Positions 1-10,183 of a stretch of 64,000 bases of DNA are shown piece by piece. Positions within the stretch are counted from its first letter, which is position 1, and each line of letters starts with the position of its first letter. Under the pieces are notes generated by a model. It did no database searches, was not told the DNA's origin, and worked only from the letters and a program-made list of their open reading frames with translations. This DNA comes from Pantoea agglomerans (lineage in GTDB: Bacteria; Pseudomonadota; Gammaproteobacteria; Enterobacterales; Enterobacteriaceae): the NCBI RefSeq assembly GCF_021397715.1, contig NZ_CP090207.1, positions 1,984,001 through 2,048,000 on the forward strand, read 5' to 3'. The position numbers and the translations under genes were made by a program.

Positions 1-207
1 GTAGACCGGTTCGCCAGAGACTGAGGCAAAACTGCCGTGATCGGCGGGATGCCAGTCCTGCAGCGCCACCACACATTCCCCGTTCTGATGAAAGGTGCGG
101 GCATAACGGTTGGCGATGTCAACGGTCTGGTCGCCCTGGTGAACGGCCATCGGGCCGCCCGGGCAAAAATCATTCTGGATATCAATAATGATGAGTGCGC
201 GTTTCAT
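1..207 (-). CDS. pncA: Nicotinamidase PncA, N-terminal part (cut by window edge)
   Basis: Reading the minus strand from the ATG at 207 gives MKRALIIIDIQNDFCPGG followed by a stretch ending ALQDWHPADHGSFA, the N-terminal 69 residues of the PncA family. The aspartate in the IDIQNDF motif is the general base of the catalytic triad, and the DWHPADHGSF segment supplies metal-binding residues. The enzyme deamidates nicotinamide to nicotinate in the NAD salvage pathway in the cytoplasm. The gene starts 16 bases after the ansA stop, the same ansA-pncA pairing as in E. coli, so the two are probably cotranscribed. The catalytic lysine and cysteine lie beyond the window. Confidence 0.95.
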   Translation of the reverse strand, partial: MKRALIIIDIQNDFCPGGPMAVHQGDQTVDIANRYARTFHQNGECVVALQDWHPADHGSFASVSGEPVY

Positions 208-223
208 TACAAGTCGCTCCGTC

Positions 224-1237
224 TCAGTCTTCTGTCAGTTCGCCGCGCAAATTTTGCTGCATTTTGCCGCGTATTTCATCGGCAGAGAGGTTCTGGCTGA
301 GTAAAAAGTGCAGCTTGGTAAGCGCTGCCTCAACCGTCAGATCCGAACCGCTGATAACGCCAGCATGCTCCAGCGCATTGCCGGTGGCGTAGCCACCCAT
401 ATTGACTTTGCCTGAAATACACTGCGTCAGATTCACCACCACAATTCCGCGCTCGCTGGCCTGCTGGAGCTCTGCCAGAAACTCGGCATTTTGCGGCGCA
501 TTACCGACGCCGTAAGAGCGCAGAATCAGCGCTTTAACAGGCTGACGCAGGAAGTTGCGCACCACATCTGCCGAGATGCCGGGATAGATGGTGACGACAC
601 CAATCGGCTGCGGCGTAATCGTGTGAACAATCAGTTCGCCCTGACCCTGTGGGGCGGCCGGCGTATTCAGGCGGCGGATATGAATACCGGCTTCCAGCAG
701 CGCAGAGAGGTTAGGCGAGGCAAAAGCGTTAAAGCCATCGGCATGGGCTTTGGTGGTTCGGTTGCCACGATAGAGCGTATTGTTGAAAAACAGCGAGACT
801 TCGCTGATCGGATAATTTGCCGCGACATATAGTGAGTTCAATAAGTTCTGCTGCCCATCTGAACGTAGCTCTGCCAGCGGAATCTGCGAACCGGTAACGA
901 TAACCGGTTTAGCCAGATTCTCCAGCATGAAGGAGAGGGCTGACGCGGTAAACGCCATAGTATCGGTGCCATGCAGAATCACAAAACCATCGTAGCGATC
1001 GTAATTCTGACGGATATCTTCGGCGATTGACTGCCAGTCCTGCGGCGTCATATCAGAAGAGTCGATCAGCGGCTGATACTCATGAATGGTGAAATCAGGC
1101 ATTTCGGGGCGGTGGAACTCCGGCATGTTAGCCAGCTGCTGCTGCAGATGACCGGAGACCGGAATATATCCCTGCGCCGAGCGCTGCATACCAATGGTAC
1201 CGCCAGTGTAGGCTACGTAGATGTTTTTCTTTTGCAT
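224..1237 (-). CDS. ansA: Cytoplasmic L-asparaginase I
   Basis: A 337-residue protein, about the length of E. coli AnsA. It hydrolyses L-asparagine to aspartate and ammonia in the cytoplasm; the type I enzyme is the low-affinity form. The N-terminal motif YTGGTIGMQ carries the nucleophilic threonine (Thr14) and HGTDTMAFTASAL supplies the second conserved threonine. The open frame extends 23 codons further upstream, but MQKKNIYVAYTGG is the family start and was chosen. It lies between sppA and pncA on the same strand, as in E. coli. Confidence 0.97.
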   Translation of the reverse strand: MQKKNIYVAYTGGTIGMQRSAQGYIPVSGHLQQQLANMPEFHRPEMPDFTIHEYQPLIDSSDMTPQDWQSIAEDIRQNYDRYDGFVILHGTDTMAFTASALSFMLENLAKPVIVTGSQIPLAELRSDGQQNLLNSLYVAANYPISEVSLFFNNTLYRGNRTTKAHADGFNAFASPNLSALLEAGIHIRRLNTPAAPQGQGELIVHTITPQPIGVVTIYPGISADVVRNFLRQPVKALILRSYGVGNAPQNAEFLAELQQASERGIVVVNLTQCISGKVNMGGYATGNALEHAGVISGSDLTVEAALTKLHFLLSQNLSADEIRGKMQQNLRGELTED

Positions 1238-1292
1238 TAGAGAACTCAGACTTGCCGTAAAACGCGCAGTATAAGGGGAATGGCGAGGAAAT

Positions 1293-1317
1293 GCAGCCCG
1301 ACCCATGGCCGGGCTGC
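1293..1317 (-). terminator. Possible weak terminator after sppA
   Basis: Perfect 8-bp arms (GCAGCCCG and CGGGCTGC) with a 9-base loop lie between the sppA stop and the ansA start. On the minus strand the hairpin is followed only by ATTTCC, so it may reduce rather than end readthrough into ansA. Confidence 0.35.
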
Positions 1318-1338
1318 GAGGTTTATCGCAATGTTGAC

Positions 1339-3201
1339 TTACCGCACGTCGCCACAGTTCAGGCAGAAGGCGTAACGGTTCTGGGGATCGTTGAGGTGAT
1401 CGAACAGTCCGGGCTGCGCTTTCATCGCGCTCATCACATCCAGCATCGGCGCCGGCAGCCAGGCTTTCAGCGGATCCGGCAGTACGGCGCGCACCGAGGC
1501 GTTCACCTGGTTCAGCATCATATCAAAGAAGCTCGGGTCATCCTGATACCAGCTCAGCTGCGGTTTGCTGACCTTCGCCAGTTCACCGGCTTTCTTCACC
1601 GCATCGTCAAAGTCACCCAGCGCATCGACCAGACCATTGGCCTTAGCGTCGCTACCGGTCCAGACATGACCCTGCGCAATGGCGTCGATCTGCTCCGGCG
1701 TCCTGTTGCGTGACTTCGCCACCAGACCAACAAAGTTGCGGTAGCCGTTTTCGATGGTCAGCTGCATGAGCTGCTGAACTTCGGTTGGCAACGCTTTGGT
1801 GGTGGAGATATCTGCCAGCGGCGAGGTGGCGACACCGTCGGTGTGCACGCCTATCGCATCCAGGCTGTTTTCCAGCGTGTTGATCACGCCAAAAATACCG
1901 ATAGAGCCGGTCAGGGTGCTCGGATTCGCCACGATGTAGTTAGCGGGGGTTGAAATCCAGTAGCCACCGGAAGCGGCCATACCGCCCATTGAGACCACGA
2001 TCGGCTTACCGGCTGCATGGGCGGCCGCCAGCTCTTCACGAATCGCTTCGGAGGCCGTCACGCTGCCGCCAGGGCTGTTCACCCGCAGAATGATGGCTTT
2101 AATTTTTGGATCGAGACGCGCATCGCGGATTTGTGCGGCAGTGGTGTCACCTCCGACGTTTCCGGGCGTCTCTTCACCGTCCATGATCGCGCCACTGGCC
2201 AGCACCACCGCAATGTTGCCATCCTGCTGCGTCGAGGCCGGTTTGACACTGTAGTCATAGATGCTGACGCTGCGATAATCGTTGCTCTGCTTATCCAGGC
2301 CAAAGGTTTTCACCAGCTCCTGATCGGCAGCGGCACGGGAACCCAGCACATCCACCAGCTTATTATCCAGCGCATACTGCGCGGTATCACCTTTTACGGC
2401 GTTCAGTCCGGCAATCATCGCCGTGGCACCCGGGAACAGCTGCTCTGGCGTAATCTGGCGATTCGCTGAGACGGTATTCAGGTAGTTCTGCCACAGCTGA
2501 CCCACCCAGCGGCTATCCGCATCGCGCGCGGCAGGAGACATATCGTCACGCAGGAAGGGTTCGACCGCGGATTTATAGGTGCCGACGCGGAACACGTGTG
2601 AGGTGACTTTCAGTTTTTCCAGCAGGGTTTTGTAATACAAACCATTAGTGGCGAAACCGTGCAGATCGACCGCGCCCTGTGGCGACAGGTAGATTTTGCT
2701 GGCGTAGCTGGCGAGATAATATTGCGCCTGGCTATAGCTGTCGCCCAGCGCATAAATCGGTTTGCCGCTGTCGCGGAATTCACGCAGCGCTTTACCGACA
2801 TACTGCAGCGAAGGCTGATCGCCACCGGCAAAGTCGCGCAAATCCAGCACCATACCTTTGATGTTGCTGTCCGTTTTGGCCTGACGGATCGCATCGACCA
2901 CGTCAAACAGCGAATTTTCCTGCAGGCGGTCACTGCTGGCACCCAGCAACTGACGGCCAATTTTACTCAGGCGATTGCTGACCGAAGGCTTATCCACCAG
3001 CACGCCGCTGAGATCGACCCGCAGCGCGCCTTGCTGCATGGGTGCCGAGCTGTTACCCGAACCGCTGACCTGCAACCAGATGCCGACACCTGCCACAATC
3101 AACAAAATCAGAAAAATATTCAGGATAAATTCCCTGACAAAATTTAATACCCGCCAGGTCCAGCGAAACAGACCTGCAATTATTCGCCACAATGTGCGCA
3201 T
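1339..3201 (-). CDS. sppA: Signal peptide peptidase SppA (protease IV, 67K type)
   Basis: A 620-residue inner-membrane serine protease of family S49 that degrades cleaved signal peptides. One N-terminal membrane segment lies at about residues 20-45. Two S49 domains follow: the N-terminal one holds the dyad lysine ([11 protein letters not shown]) and the C-terminal one holds the catalytic serine ([12 protein letters not shown]), as in the tandem-repeat E. coli enzyme. The start at 3201 ([10 protein letters not shown]) was preferred over one six codons upstream because it aligns with the family N-terminus and has a GGAG Shine-Dalgarno six bases before it. It is transcribed divergently from ydjA. 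Confidence 0.97.
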   Translation of the reverse strand: MRTLWRIIAGLFRWTWRVLNFVREFILNIFLILLIVAGVGIWLQVSGSGNSSAPMQQGALRVDLSGVLVDKPSVSNRLSKIGRQLLGASSDRLQENSLFDVVDAIRQAKTDSNIKGMVLDLRDFAGGDQPSLQYVGKALREFRDSGKPIYALGDSYSQAQYYLASYASKIYLSPQGAVDLHGFATNGLYYKTLLEKLKVTSHVFRVGTYKSAVEPFLRDDMSPAARDADSRWVGQLWQNYLNTVSANRQITPEQLFPGATAMIAGLNAVKGDTAQYALDNKLVDVLGSRAAADQELVKTFGLDKQSNDYRSVSIYDYSVKPASTQQDGNIAVVLASGAIMDGEETPGNVGGDTTAAQIRDARLDPKIKAIILRVNSPGGSVTASEAIREELAAAHAAGKPIVVSMGGMAASGGYWISTPANYIVANPSTLTGSIGIFGVINTLENSLDAIGVHTDGVATSPLADISTTKALPTEVQQLMQLTIENGYRNFVGLVAKSRNRTPEQIDAIAQGHVWTGSDAKANGLVDALGDFDDAVKKAGELAKVSKPQLSWYQDDPSFFDMMLNQVNASVRAVLPDPLKAWLPAPMLDVMSAMKAQPGLFDHLNDPQNRYAFCLNCGDVR

Positions 3202-3375
3202 CAGACTCTCCATATTCATGTAGCCGGAAGTGGCCGCCGCGCGTACCAGGCTTCCCCGACGAGCTCATCCTAAAGAGCAGCGTGCTAAAAGTCAGCAGGA
3301 ATTCACCGCTGACTGTTACAAAAAATCTGCCTGTGCCAGGATTACTGCAACATTAATACGATCGGGAGAAAAAAC

Positions 3376-3927
3376 ATGGATGCACTGGAGTTACTGGTTA
3401 ACCGTCGTTCGGCGTCACGTCTGACCGAACCGGCACCCGCCGGCGAGGCGCTGGAAAATATTCTGCGCGCCGGTATGCGCGCACCGGATCACGGCACGCT
3501 GCAACCCTGGCGCTTTATTATTGTTGAGAATGAGGGGCGCGATCGGCTGAGTCAGCTACTGGAGCAGGCGGCACGCGATAAACAACTGGATGAGAAGGCG
3601 ATCAACAAGGCCAGTCAGTCGCCGTTTCGCGCACCGATGATCATCACCGTGGTGGCACACTGTGAACCGCACCCGAAAGTACCGCGCTGGGAGCAGATCG
3701 CCTCAGCCAGCTGTGCCGTGATGGCAATGCAGATGGCCGCGGCAGCACAGGGATACAACGGTATCTGGCGCAGCGGCCCCTGGACTGACGACGTGGCGGT
3801 GCGTCAGGCATTTGGCTGCCGGGAGCAGGATGCCATTGTCGGCTTCCTCTATTTAGGCACGCCACAGCTCAAATCCAGCACCACGGTACTCCCGCCCGAC
3901 ACCGCGCCTTTCGTCAGTTACTTCTGA
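3376..3927 (+). CDS. ydjA: Nitroreductase-family oxidoreductase YdjA
   Basis: A 183-residue minimal nitroreductase-fold flavoprotein with the length and sequence of E. coli YdjA. FMN-binding signatures are visible at the N-terminus (NRRSASRL) and at [12 protein letters not shown]. The family binds FMN as a dimer and reduces nitro compounds weakly; the physiological substrate is unknown. In E. coli ydjA is followed by selD and topB; here topB follows directly and selD is absent. Confidence 0.95.
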   Translation: MDALELLVNRRSASRLTEPAPAGEALENILRAGMRAPDHGTLQPWRFIIVENEGRDRLSQLLEQAARDKQLDEKAINKASQSPFRAPMIITVVAHCEPHPKVPRWEQIASASCAVMAMQMAAAAQGYNGIWRSGPWTDDVAVRQAFGCREQDAIVGFLYLGTPQLKSSTTVLPPDTAPFVSYF

Positions 3928-3947
3928 TCCCGATCCTTTCCCACCAT

Positions 3948-3969
3948 GCAGGGCTTTCTCTGGCCCTGC
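3948..3969 (+). terminator. Hairpin after ydjA
   Basis: GCAGGGC and GCCCTGC arms around an 8-base loop, 20 bases after the ydjA stop. No clear T-run follows, so terminator function is uncertain. Confidence 0.35.
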
Positions 3970-4122
3970 TGATTGAACGGTTCCTGTGCGAATGATCGCT
4001 AACCCAGCCTGTGACGCTTACGCCAGACGTCTTGCCAGGCTAACATAGCCGCCATGATTGCAGCCGACAGCTACCAATCGGTTATCCCCGTTATTCCCTG
4101 ATGTTAAGGATTACCTGATTCA

Positions 4123-6039
4123 ATGCGTTTGTTTATTGCGGAAAAACCCAGTCTTGGGCGTGCTATCGCCGATGTGCTGCCAAAACCCCATCGACGCGGT
4201 GATGGATATATCGCCTGTGGTAACGATCAGGTGGTCACCTGGTGTGTCGGACATCTGCTGGAGCAGGCGCAGCCCGACAGCTACGACAGCCGCTATGCGC
4301 GCTGGTCGCTGGCCGACCTGCCGATTATTCCGGAAAAATGGCGGCTCCAGCCGCGCCCATCGGTGGCGAAGCAGTTAAAAGTGGTGGAGGGCCTGCTGGC
4401 GCAGGCCAGTGAAGTCGTCCATGCTGGTGACCCGGATCGGGAAGGTCAGTTGCTGGTGGATGAGGTGCTCGACTATCTGAACCTGCCGGCCGAAAAACGC
4501 AGCCGGGTACAGCGCTGTCTGATCAACGATCTCAATCCACAGGCGGTGGATCGCGCGGTTAACCGCCTGCGTGAAAACCGGGAATTTATTCCGCTCTGCG
4601 TCTCGGCACTGGCGCGTGCGCGCGCTGACTGGCTCTACGGGATCAACATGACCCGCGCCTGGACGCTGCTGGGACGTAATGCCGGCTATGATGGCGTGCT
4701 GTCAGTGGGACGGGTACAGACACCGGTGCTCGGGCTGGTGGTACGACGCGACGAAGAGATTGAGAACTTCCTGCCGAAAGATTATTTCGAGGTGAAAGCC
4801 CATATCGTCACGCCTGACGAGGTACGATTTGTCGCCAGTTGGGTGCCGAGCGAGGCCTGTGAACCGTGGCAGGATGAAGAGGGGCGTCTGCTGAAGCGGG
4901 CGCTGGCCGATCACGTTGTGGCGCGCATTACCGGCCAGCCGGCAGCGGTGACCGCCTATAGCGATAAGCGCGAAAACGAAGGCGCACCCTTGCCGTTTTC
5001 CTTATCCAGCCTGCAGATTGAGGCGGCGAAGCGTTACGGCCTGAGTGCGCAGACGGTGCTCGATACCTGTCAGCGGCTGTATGAAACCCACAAGCTGATT
5101 ACCTATCCGCGTTCTGATAGCCGTTATCTGCCGGAAGAGCATTTTGCGGGGCGTCACGCAGTCCTGAATGCCATTCAGGCCCATCAGCCGCAGCTGACGC
5201 CACCGGCGGATTTTGATGCCGATCGCCGTAATCGCTGCTGGGATGACAAAAAGGTCGATGCGCACCACGCCATCATCCCGACCGCGCGCGCCGGTTCGGT
5301 AAAGCTCAGCGAAAATGAGCAAAATATCTATGCGCTGGTGGCACGCCAGTATCTGATGCAGTTCTGCCCGGATGCGGTGTTCCGTAAATGCATCATTGAG
5401 CTGGAGATCGCGGGCGGCAAATTCGTCGCCAAAGCGCGCTTTCTGGCGGAGGCGGGCTGGCGGGCGCTGCTCGGTAACAAAGAGCGTGATGAAGAGAATG
5501 ATGGTATGCCGCTGCCGGTGGTCGCCAAAGGGGATGAACTACTGTGTGAGCGTGGCGAGGTGCTGGCGAAGCAGACTCAGCCACCGCGCCCGTTTACCGA
5601 TGCCACCATTCTTTCCGCTATGACCGGGATTGCCCGCTTCGTTCAGGATAAAGAATTAAAGAAAGTGCTGCGTGCGACCGATGGTTTAGGGACGGAAGCG
5701 ACGCGAGCCGGCATTATCGAATTGCTGTTTCGCCGTGGCTTCCTGGTGAAAAAGGGGCGCTATATTCACTCAACCGAGGCTGGCCGCGCCCTGATTCACT
5801 CGTTACCCGATCTGGCTGCCCGTCCGGATATGACGGCACAGTGGGAATCGACCCTGACCCGCATCAGCGAAAAAGCCTGCCGCTATGATGAGTTTATGCA
5901 GCCGCTGGTGCAGACCCTGACCGGGCTGATCCATCAGGCGCGGCAGCAGCCTGCGGTGCATGCGTTTCGGGGATTACCGTCCACCGGGCAAAAGCGTCCG
6001 GTGCGCAAAACAAAGCGTAAAGTCAAGGAGACGGAATGA
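4123..6039 (+). CDS. topB: DNA topoisomerase III
   Basis: A 638-residue type IA topoisomerase that decatenates and relaxes DNA through a single-strand break. The N-terminal Toprim domain starts [20 protein letters not shown] and contains the acidic metal site [12 protein letters not shown]. The active-site tyrosine is in [13 protein letters not shown], the usual type IA context. The tail is basic and lacks the zinc fingers seen in TopA, as in E. coli TopB. A TAAGGA Shine-Dalgarno precedes the ATG. The stop overlaps the ynjH start (ATGA), which implies translational coupling. Confidence 0.97.
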   Translation: MRLFIAEKPSLGRAIADVLPKPHRRGDGYIACGNDQVVTWCVGHLLEQAQPDSYDSRYARWSLADLPIIPEKWRLQPRPSVAKQLKVVEGLLAQASEVVHAGDPDREGQLLVDEVLDYLNLPAEKRSRVQRCLINDLNPQAVDRAVNRLRENREFIPLCVSALARARADWLYGINMTRAWTLLGRNAGYDGVLSVGRVQTPVLGLVVRRDEEIENFLPKDYFEVKAHIVTPDEVRFVASWVPSEACEPWQDEEGRLLKRALADHVVARITGQPAAVTAYSDKRENEGAPLPFSLSSLQIEAAKRYGLSAQTVLDTCQRLYETHKLITYPRSDSRYLPEEHFAGRHAVLNAIQAHQPQLTPPADFDADRRNRCWDDKKVDAHHAIIPTARAGSVKLSENEQNIYALVARQYLMQFCPDAVFRKCIIELEIAGGKFVAKARFLAEAGWRALLGNKERDEENDGMPLPVVAKGDELLCERGEVLAKQTQPPRPFTDATILSAMTGIARFVQDKELKKVLRATDGLGTEATRAGIIELLFRRGFLVKKGRYIHSTEAGRALIHSLPDLAARPDMTAQWESTLTRISEKACRYDEFMQPLVQTLTGLIHQARQQPAVHAFRGLPSTGQKRPVRKTKRKVKETE

Positions 6040-6344
6040 GGCGTTATTCACTATTAATGGTACTGGCTTTGTCGCTGACCGCCGGTGCAGTGCAGGCTAA
6101 CAGTCGTCATCAGCCGCCACCGGTCAGCGATAATGGCGTCAATACCGACGTGGTGGTGGACCTGCCGCCGGAAGTCTGGACCCAGGGGCAACGGCGTCAG
6201 CCGGACTGTATCAGATGCTGTATCTTTGAGGATCGCAACTACAGCGAAGGCTCGGTAGTCAAGTCAGAAGGGGTACTGCTGCAGTGCGCCCGCGATGAGC
6301 ATTCGTTAGGCACCAATAATCTGATCTGGAAAATCGTTAAATAA
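6036..6344 (+). CDS. ynjH: Small exported protein, YnjH (DUF1496) family
   Basis: A 102-residue protein with a Sec signal peptide (hydrophobic residues about 4-20, cleavage likely after VQA). The mature part carries the DUF1496 core with paired cysteines ([17 protein letters not shown]) and a third in [10 protein letters not shown]. Function is unknown; the cysteines suggest a periplasmic disulfide. It overlaps topB by four bases and converges with xthA. Confidence 0.85.
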   Translation: MRRYSLLMVLALSLTAGAVQANSRHQPPPVSDNGVNTDVVVDLPPEVWTQGQRRQPDCIRCCIFEDRNYSEGSVVKSEGVLLQCARDEHSLGTNNLIWKIVK

Positions 6345-6348
6345 GCAT

Positions 6349-6375
6349 CGCGTGGCATTGCGCCACGCGTTCTTC
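6349..6375 (+). terminator. Hairpin terminator between ynjH and xthA
   Basis: Arms CGCGTGGC and GCCACGCG with a 5-base loop begin five bases after the ynjH stop and are followed by TTCTTC. It probably ends the topB-ynjH transcript. Confidence 0.5.
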
Positions 6376-6389
6376 AGTTCAGCGCGCAG

Positions 6390-7196
6390 TCAGAAGCTAA
6401 AGGTTGACCAGATCGGCGCGTGGTCCGACGGTTTTTCCATACTGCGGATCTCATAATCGATGCCGGTCTCAGCGCAGTGTGACGCCAGGTTTTTACTCGC
6501 CAGCACCAGATCGATACGCAGCCCACGGTTATCATCAAATCCTTTCGAACGGTAATCGAACCACGAAAAACGATCGGTGGTTTCTGGATTATGCGCCCGC
6601 CAGGTATCCACCAGCCCCCAGCCCATCAACCGATCCATCCATTCACGCTCTTCCGGCAGGAAGGAACATTTACCGGTACGCAACCAGCGCTTGCGACTCT
6701 CTTCGCCGATACCAATGTCGAGATCGGTGCTGCTGATATTCATGTCACCCATGATCAGGACCGGTTTATCGGCGGGCAAATCCTCGGTCAGAAAACGCTG
6801 CAGATCGCGATAAAATTTCTCTTTAGCCGGGAATTTGGTTGGATGGTCGCGACTTTCTCCCTGCGGGAAATAGCCGTTGATCACGGTGATATCGCCGATC
6901 GGGCTGGGGATTTCGGCCATAATCAGCCGGCGCTGGGCATCTTCATCATCACCGGGAAAGCCACGGCGTACCGCCACCGGCTGCACCTTTGTCAGCAGGG
7001 CAACGCCGTAATGGCCTTTCTGTCCGTGATAGAAGACGTTGTAACCGAGCTTCGCCACCTCTTCCAGCGGAAACATATCGTCGTGGACTTTTGTTTCCTG
7101 CAGGCCAATCACGTCCGGGTTATGTTGCTCGACCAGCGCCTGGAGTTGATGCGGACGGGCGCGCAAGCCATTGATGTTGAATGAAACAAATTTCAT
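6390..7196 (-). CDS. xthA: Exodeoxyribonuclease III
   Basis: A 268-residue apurinic/apyrimidinic endonuclease and 3'-5' exonuclease of base excision repair, identical in length to E. coli XthA. Endonuclease/exonuclease/phosphatase-fold residues are visible: Asn in SFNINGLR, the metal-binding Glu in IGLQETKV, Asp and Asn in IMGDMNIS, and the catalytic pair in PSDHAPIW. The start at [10 protein letters not shown] was chosen over an upstream in-frame ATG four codons earlier because it matches the family. Confidence 0.97.
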   Translation of the reverse strand: MKFVSFNINGLRARPHQLQALVEQHNPDVIGLQETKVHDDMFPLEEVAKLGYNVFYHGQKGHYGVALLTKVQPVAVRRGFPGDDEDAQRRLIMAEIPSPIGDITVINGYFPQGESRDHPTKFPAKEKFYRDLQRFLTEDLPADKPVLIMGDMNISSTDLDIGIGEESRKRWLRTGKCSFLPEEREWMDRLMGWGLVDTWRAHNPETTDRFSWFDYRSKGFDDNRGLRIDLVLASKNLASHCAETGIDYEIRSMEKPSDHAPIWSTFSF

Positions 7197-7365
7197 GGGA
7201 TTGACCATTTTTCAGCGAGTAATAGGCTGGGATGGTAGCGATTTTTACGCATAAAGTCATGGCAGAAGAGGGGAAGATTGTGCAAAAGCGGGCAGAAGGT
7301 GAGGGCGTGTCAGGCAGAACAGGAAGCGTTGATATCAGTCCGGGAATTGGGTGCAACATACGAGA

Positions 7366-7450
<85 letters not shown>

Positions 7451-7491
7451 TGGGATAGCTAATGCTGGCAAAAAGACGATTCAGATTCAGA

Positions 7492-7576
<85 letters not shown>

Positions 7577-7610
7577 ATGGCCTGAATCTTTCTGTCTTAA
7601 AGCGGGGCGC

Positions 7611-7638
7611 ATCATACCAAATGCGATAGGGGTGTAAA
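7611..7638 (-). promoter_or_regulatory. Promoter of the tRNA-Tyr operon
   Basis: On the minus strand TTTACA (7638-7633), a 16-base spacer and TATGAT (7616-7611), followed by a GC-rich discriminator GCGCCCCGC. A GC-rich discriminator is the hallmark of stringently controlled stable-RNA promoters, so repression by ppGpp/DksA is expected. Confidence 0.8.
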
Positions 7639-7720
7639 GCGCCCATCGGCAAAACAGCAACTGTTTGCCCACTTTTTGCCCGTAGCGCTGAATCTGCAGG
7701 CAATTCAGCGTCCGGGGTGA

Positions 7721-8569
7721 TTAAAGAATAATCGTTCGGTTGCCGTAGACAAAGACGCGCTGCCCCAGCACTTTGTAAAGCGCACGGCTTAACACGTTTT
7801 TCTCGACGTCACGGCCGGCACGCATCATCTCTTCGGCGGTGTAGCTGTGATCGACATTAATGACGTCCTGCATAATGATCGGACCTTCATCAAGGTTGTC
7901 GTTCACATAGTGCGCGGTGGCGCCGATAATTTTCACGCCGCGCTCGTACGCCTGATGGTAAGGGCGAGCACCGATAAAGGCGGGCAGGAACGAATGATGA
8001 ATGTTGATAATCTGGTTAGGGTAACGCTGGACGAACGACGGCGTCAGGACGCGCATATATTTAGCCAGCACCACATAGTCGGGCTGATAGCGGTCGATCT
8101 CTTCCACCATCCGGTTGTCATGCTCATCACGCGTCAGGCCTTCATGGCTGACCAGCACAAACGGGATATCGAAACGCTCTACCAGTGAACGCAGCGTGTC
8201 ATGGTTGCCAATAACTGCGGCAATCTCCATATCCAGACCGCCAAAAGCGCTCTTCATCAGCAGATCGCCAAGGCAGTGCGCCTCTTTGGTCACCAGGATA
8301 ACCACGCGGCGGCGGCCAGCGCTGTGCAGCTCACGCACCGAACCCTGTGGCAGGGCGCTATCAAGATCGGCCAGCAGTGTGTTGTCGTTAAAAATCCCTT
8401 CCAGCTCTGTGCGCATGAAAAAGCGCCCGGTGCGATGATCAACAAACTCGTTGTTCTGCACGATATTCAGCTCGTGCTTGTAACAAATATTGGTGATTTT
8501 GGCGATCAGACCTTTTGCATCGGGACAAATGGTACGTAAAACTTTTCTTTGCATGGTTTGCGCTTGCAT
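7721..8569 (-). CDS. purU: Formyltetrahydrofolate deformylase
   Basis: A 282-residue enzyme that hydrolyses 10-formyl-THF to THF and formate, supplying formate for PurT and balancing one-carbon units. An N-terminal ACT regulatory domain (about residues 8-85, RKVLRTICPDAKGLIAKITN) precedes a formyltransferase-fold domain with NIHHSFLPAFIGA and NLDEGPIIMQD. A second in-frame ATG lies five codons in; the longer start agrees better with the 280-residue E. coli protein. The position beside tyrTV is conserved. Confidence 0.97.
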   Translation of the reverse strand: MQAQTMQRKVLRTICPDAKGLIAKITNICYKHELNIVQNNEFVDHRTGRFFMRTELEGIFNDNTLLADLDSALPQGSVRELHSAGRRRVVILVTKEAHCLGDLLMKSAFGGLDMEIAAVIGNHDTLRSLVERFDIPFVLVSHEGLTRDEHDNRMVEEIDRYQPDYVVLAKYMRVLTPSFVQRYPNQIINIHHSFLPAFIGARPYHQAYERGVKIIGATAHYVNDNLDEGPIIMQDVINVDHSYTAEEMMRAGRDVEKNVLSRALYKVLGQRVFVYGNRTIIL

Positions 8570-8626
8570 CTCAATCAGAGTCCTGTCAAAGCATTTAAGG
8601 GTAGAACCGTTGCGGCCGTCAGCGGC

Positions 8627-9082
8627 TCAGCCACAACATTTTTTGTATTTTTTGTCGGTGCCGCATGGGCAGCGATCGTTGCGGCCAATCGGCGGCGTCG
8701 TTCCGTCGACATAGTACCAGCGTTGATCCTCACGAAGAAAGCGTGAACACTCATGAATGGCCTGAATGGTCATTTTCTCGCGGTATCGCGCAAAAAAGGT
8801 AACGAAAGCCTCATTCTCATGGCTTCCATGATTACAACGAGTTACATTCAGGCTAAGCCATTCGGTACCCGGAAAACTTTCGGATAAAAGCCCTGCCAGC
8901 GCCGGCTGACGTTTGGCAGGATGCCAGGTGGCAACCAGATAATCTGCATTCTGCTGAACATACGCACAATAACGTGAACGCATAAGTTGTTCAGCTGTAA
9001 CAGGAATTTGGGTACCCTTGAGAAAGGGCTCGCAACATACGCTATACTGCTCTCCGCTACAACATGGGCAGATGTCTGACAC
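8627..9082 (-). CDS. ychJ: SEC-C motif protein YchJ (UPF0225)
   Basis: A 151-residue protein with SEC-C zinc motifs at both ends: [13 protein letters not shown] at the N-terminus and [16 protein letters not shown] at the C-terminus, around an NTF2-like middle segment ([17 protein letters not shown]). This is the YchJ layout. Function is unknown. The start codon is GTG, supported by AGGAG five bases upstream. It is divergent from rssA. Confidence 0.92.
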   Translation of the reverse strand: MSDICPCCSGEQYSVCCEPFLKGTQIPVTAEQLMRSRYCAYVQQNADYLVATWHPAKRQPALAGLLSESFPGTEWLSLNVTRCNHGSHENEAFVTFFARYREKMTIQAIHECSRFLREDQRWYYVDGTTPPIGRNDRCPCGTDKKYKKCCG

Positions 9083-9178
9083 GTGATCTCCTGAGAGTAA
9101 TGAGTCGGAATAACCAGCGCGCTATGTTAGCTGACCCCACGTTGTGACGCTATGTATTGACGGCAGGACCAGATACAG

Positions 9179-10084
9179 ATGAGAAAGGTAAAAATTGGAT
9201 TGGCTCTGGGTTCTGGAGCGGCCAAAGGATGGGCGCATATCGGGGTCATCAAAGCCCTTGAGCACGCCGGAATTGAAGTGGATGTCGTCGCTGGCTGTTC
9301 CGTCGGCGCGCTGGTGGGCTCAGCCTATGTCAATAACCGCTTGCCGCTAATGGAAAAATGGGTCAGCGCGTTTCGCTACTGGGATGTCATTCGCCTGATG
9401 GATGTGTCGTGGCAGCGCGGTGGCTTGTTGCGCGGCGAGCGGGTGTTTAATCATGTCCGGCAGTTAATCCCCAACGACACCATTGAAACCTGCGGTAAAC
9501 CCTTTGGCGTGGTCGCCACCAACCTCAGTACCGGTCGGGAACTGTGGCTGACCGAAGGCGATTTACATCAGGCGGTGCGCGCATCCTGTAGTATGCCAGG
9601 CTTATTACCGCCCGTGGGCTACAATGGGTATTGGCTGGTGGATGGCGCCGTCGTCAATCCGGTGCCCGTTTCGTTAACGCGCGCCCTGGGCGCAGACATT
9701 GTTATTGCCGTTGATCTACAGCATGACGCGCACCTGATGCAGCAGGATCTGTTTTCCGTGACACCTCAGAACAGTGAAGAAGAAGCCGCTGCGGTGGCAT
9801 TGAGCTGGAGCGGAAAGCTGAGACAGCGTCTGGTGAATTTTAGCCAGCGTCGTGCGTCCCAGACACCGGGAGCGATGGAGATTATGACCACCTCTATCCA
9901 GGTGCTGGAAAATCGCCTGAAGCGAAATCGTATGGCAGGCGATCCGCCCGATGTCCTGATCCAGCCCGTCTGTCCGCAAATTTCGACGCTGGACTTTCAC
10001 CGGGCTGAAGAGGCTATCGAGGCAGGCAAGGCCGCCGTTGAGAAGAAAATGGATGAACTGTTACCACTGGTCCGTGGCAGATAA
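9179..10084 (+). CDS. rssA: Patatin-like phospholipase family protein RssA
   Basis: A 301-residue protein with the patatin Ser-Asp dyad: oxyanion-hole loop GSGAAKGWAHIGV near the N-terminus, nucleophile elbow GCSVG and the DGAVVNPVP aspartate motif. The length equals E. coli RssA. The gene precedes rssB as in E. coli, but a role in RpoS control is not established and the lipid substrate is unknown. Confidence 0.95.
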   Translation: MRKVKIGLALGSGAAKGWAHIGVIKALEHAGIEVDVVAGCSVGALVGSAYVNNRLPLMEKWVSAFRYWDVIRLMDVSWQRGGLLRGERVFNHVRQLIPNDTIETCGKPFGVVATNLSTGRELWLTEGDLHQAVRASCSMPGLLPPVGYNGYWLVDGAVVNPVPVSLTRALGADIVIAVDLQHDAHLMQQDLFSVTPQNSEEEAAAVALSWSGKLRQRLVNFSQRRASQTPGAMEIMTTSIQVLENRLKRNRMAGDPPDVLIQPVCPQISTLDFHRAEEAIEAGKAAVEKKMDELLPLVRGR

Positions 10085-10183
10085 TCAGGTTGTTCATTCA
10101 CAGATGTTACTTCGGGCAATTCTGAAAGGCGCAACTGCGTTTTATGAACCACTATTGAAATATCTGGTACGCAGGGGGAAAGA

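Noticed and set aside
591..1713. Long antisense frames over ansA and sppA
   Set aside because: Shadows of real genes on the opposite strand; translations have no domain character.
7686..7710. CGCTGAAT/ATTCAGCG hairpin after purU as a terminator
   Set aside because: No T-run follows on the minus strand; it lies close to the tRNA promoter and could be chance.
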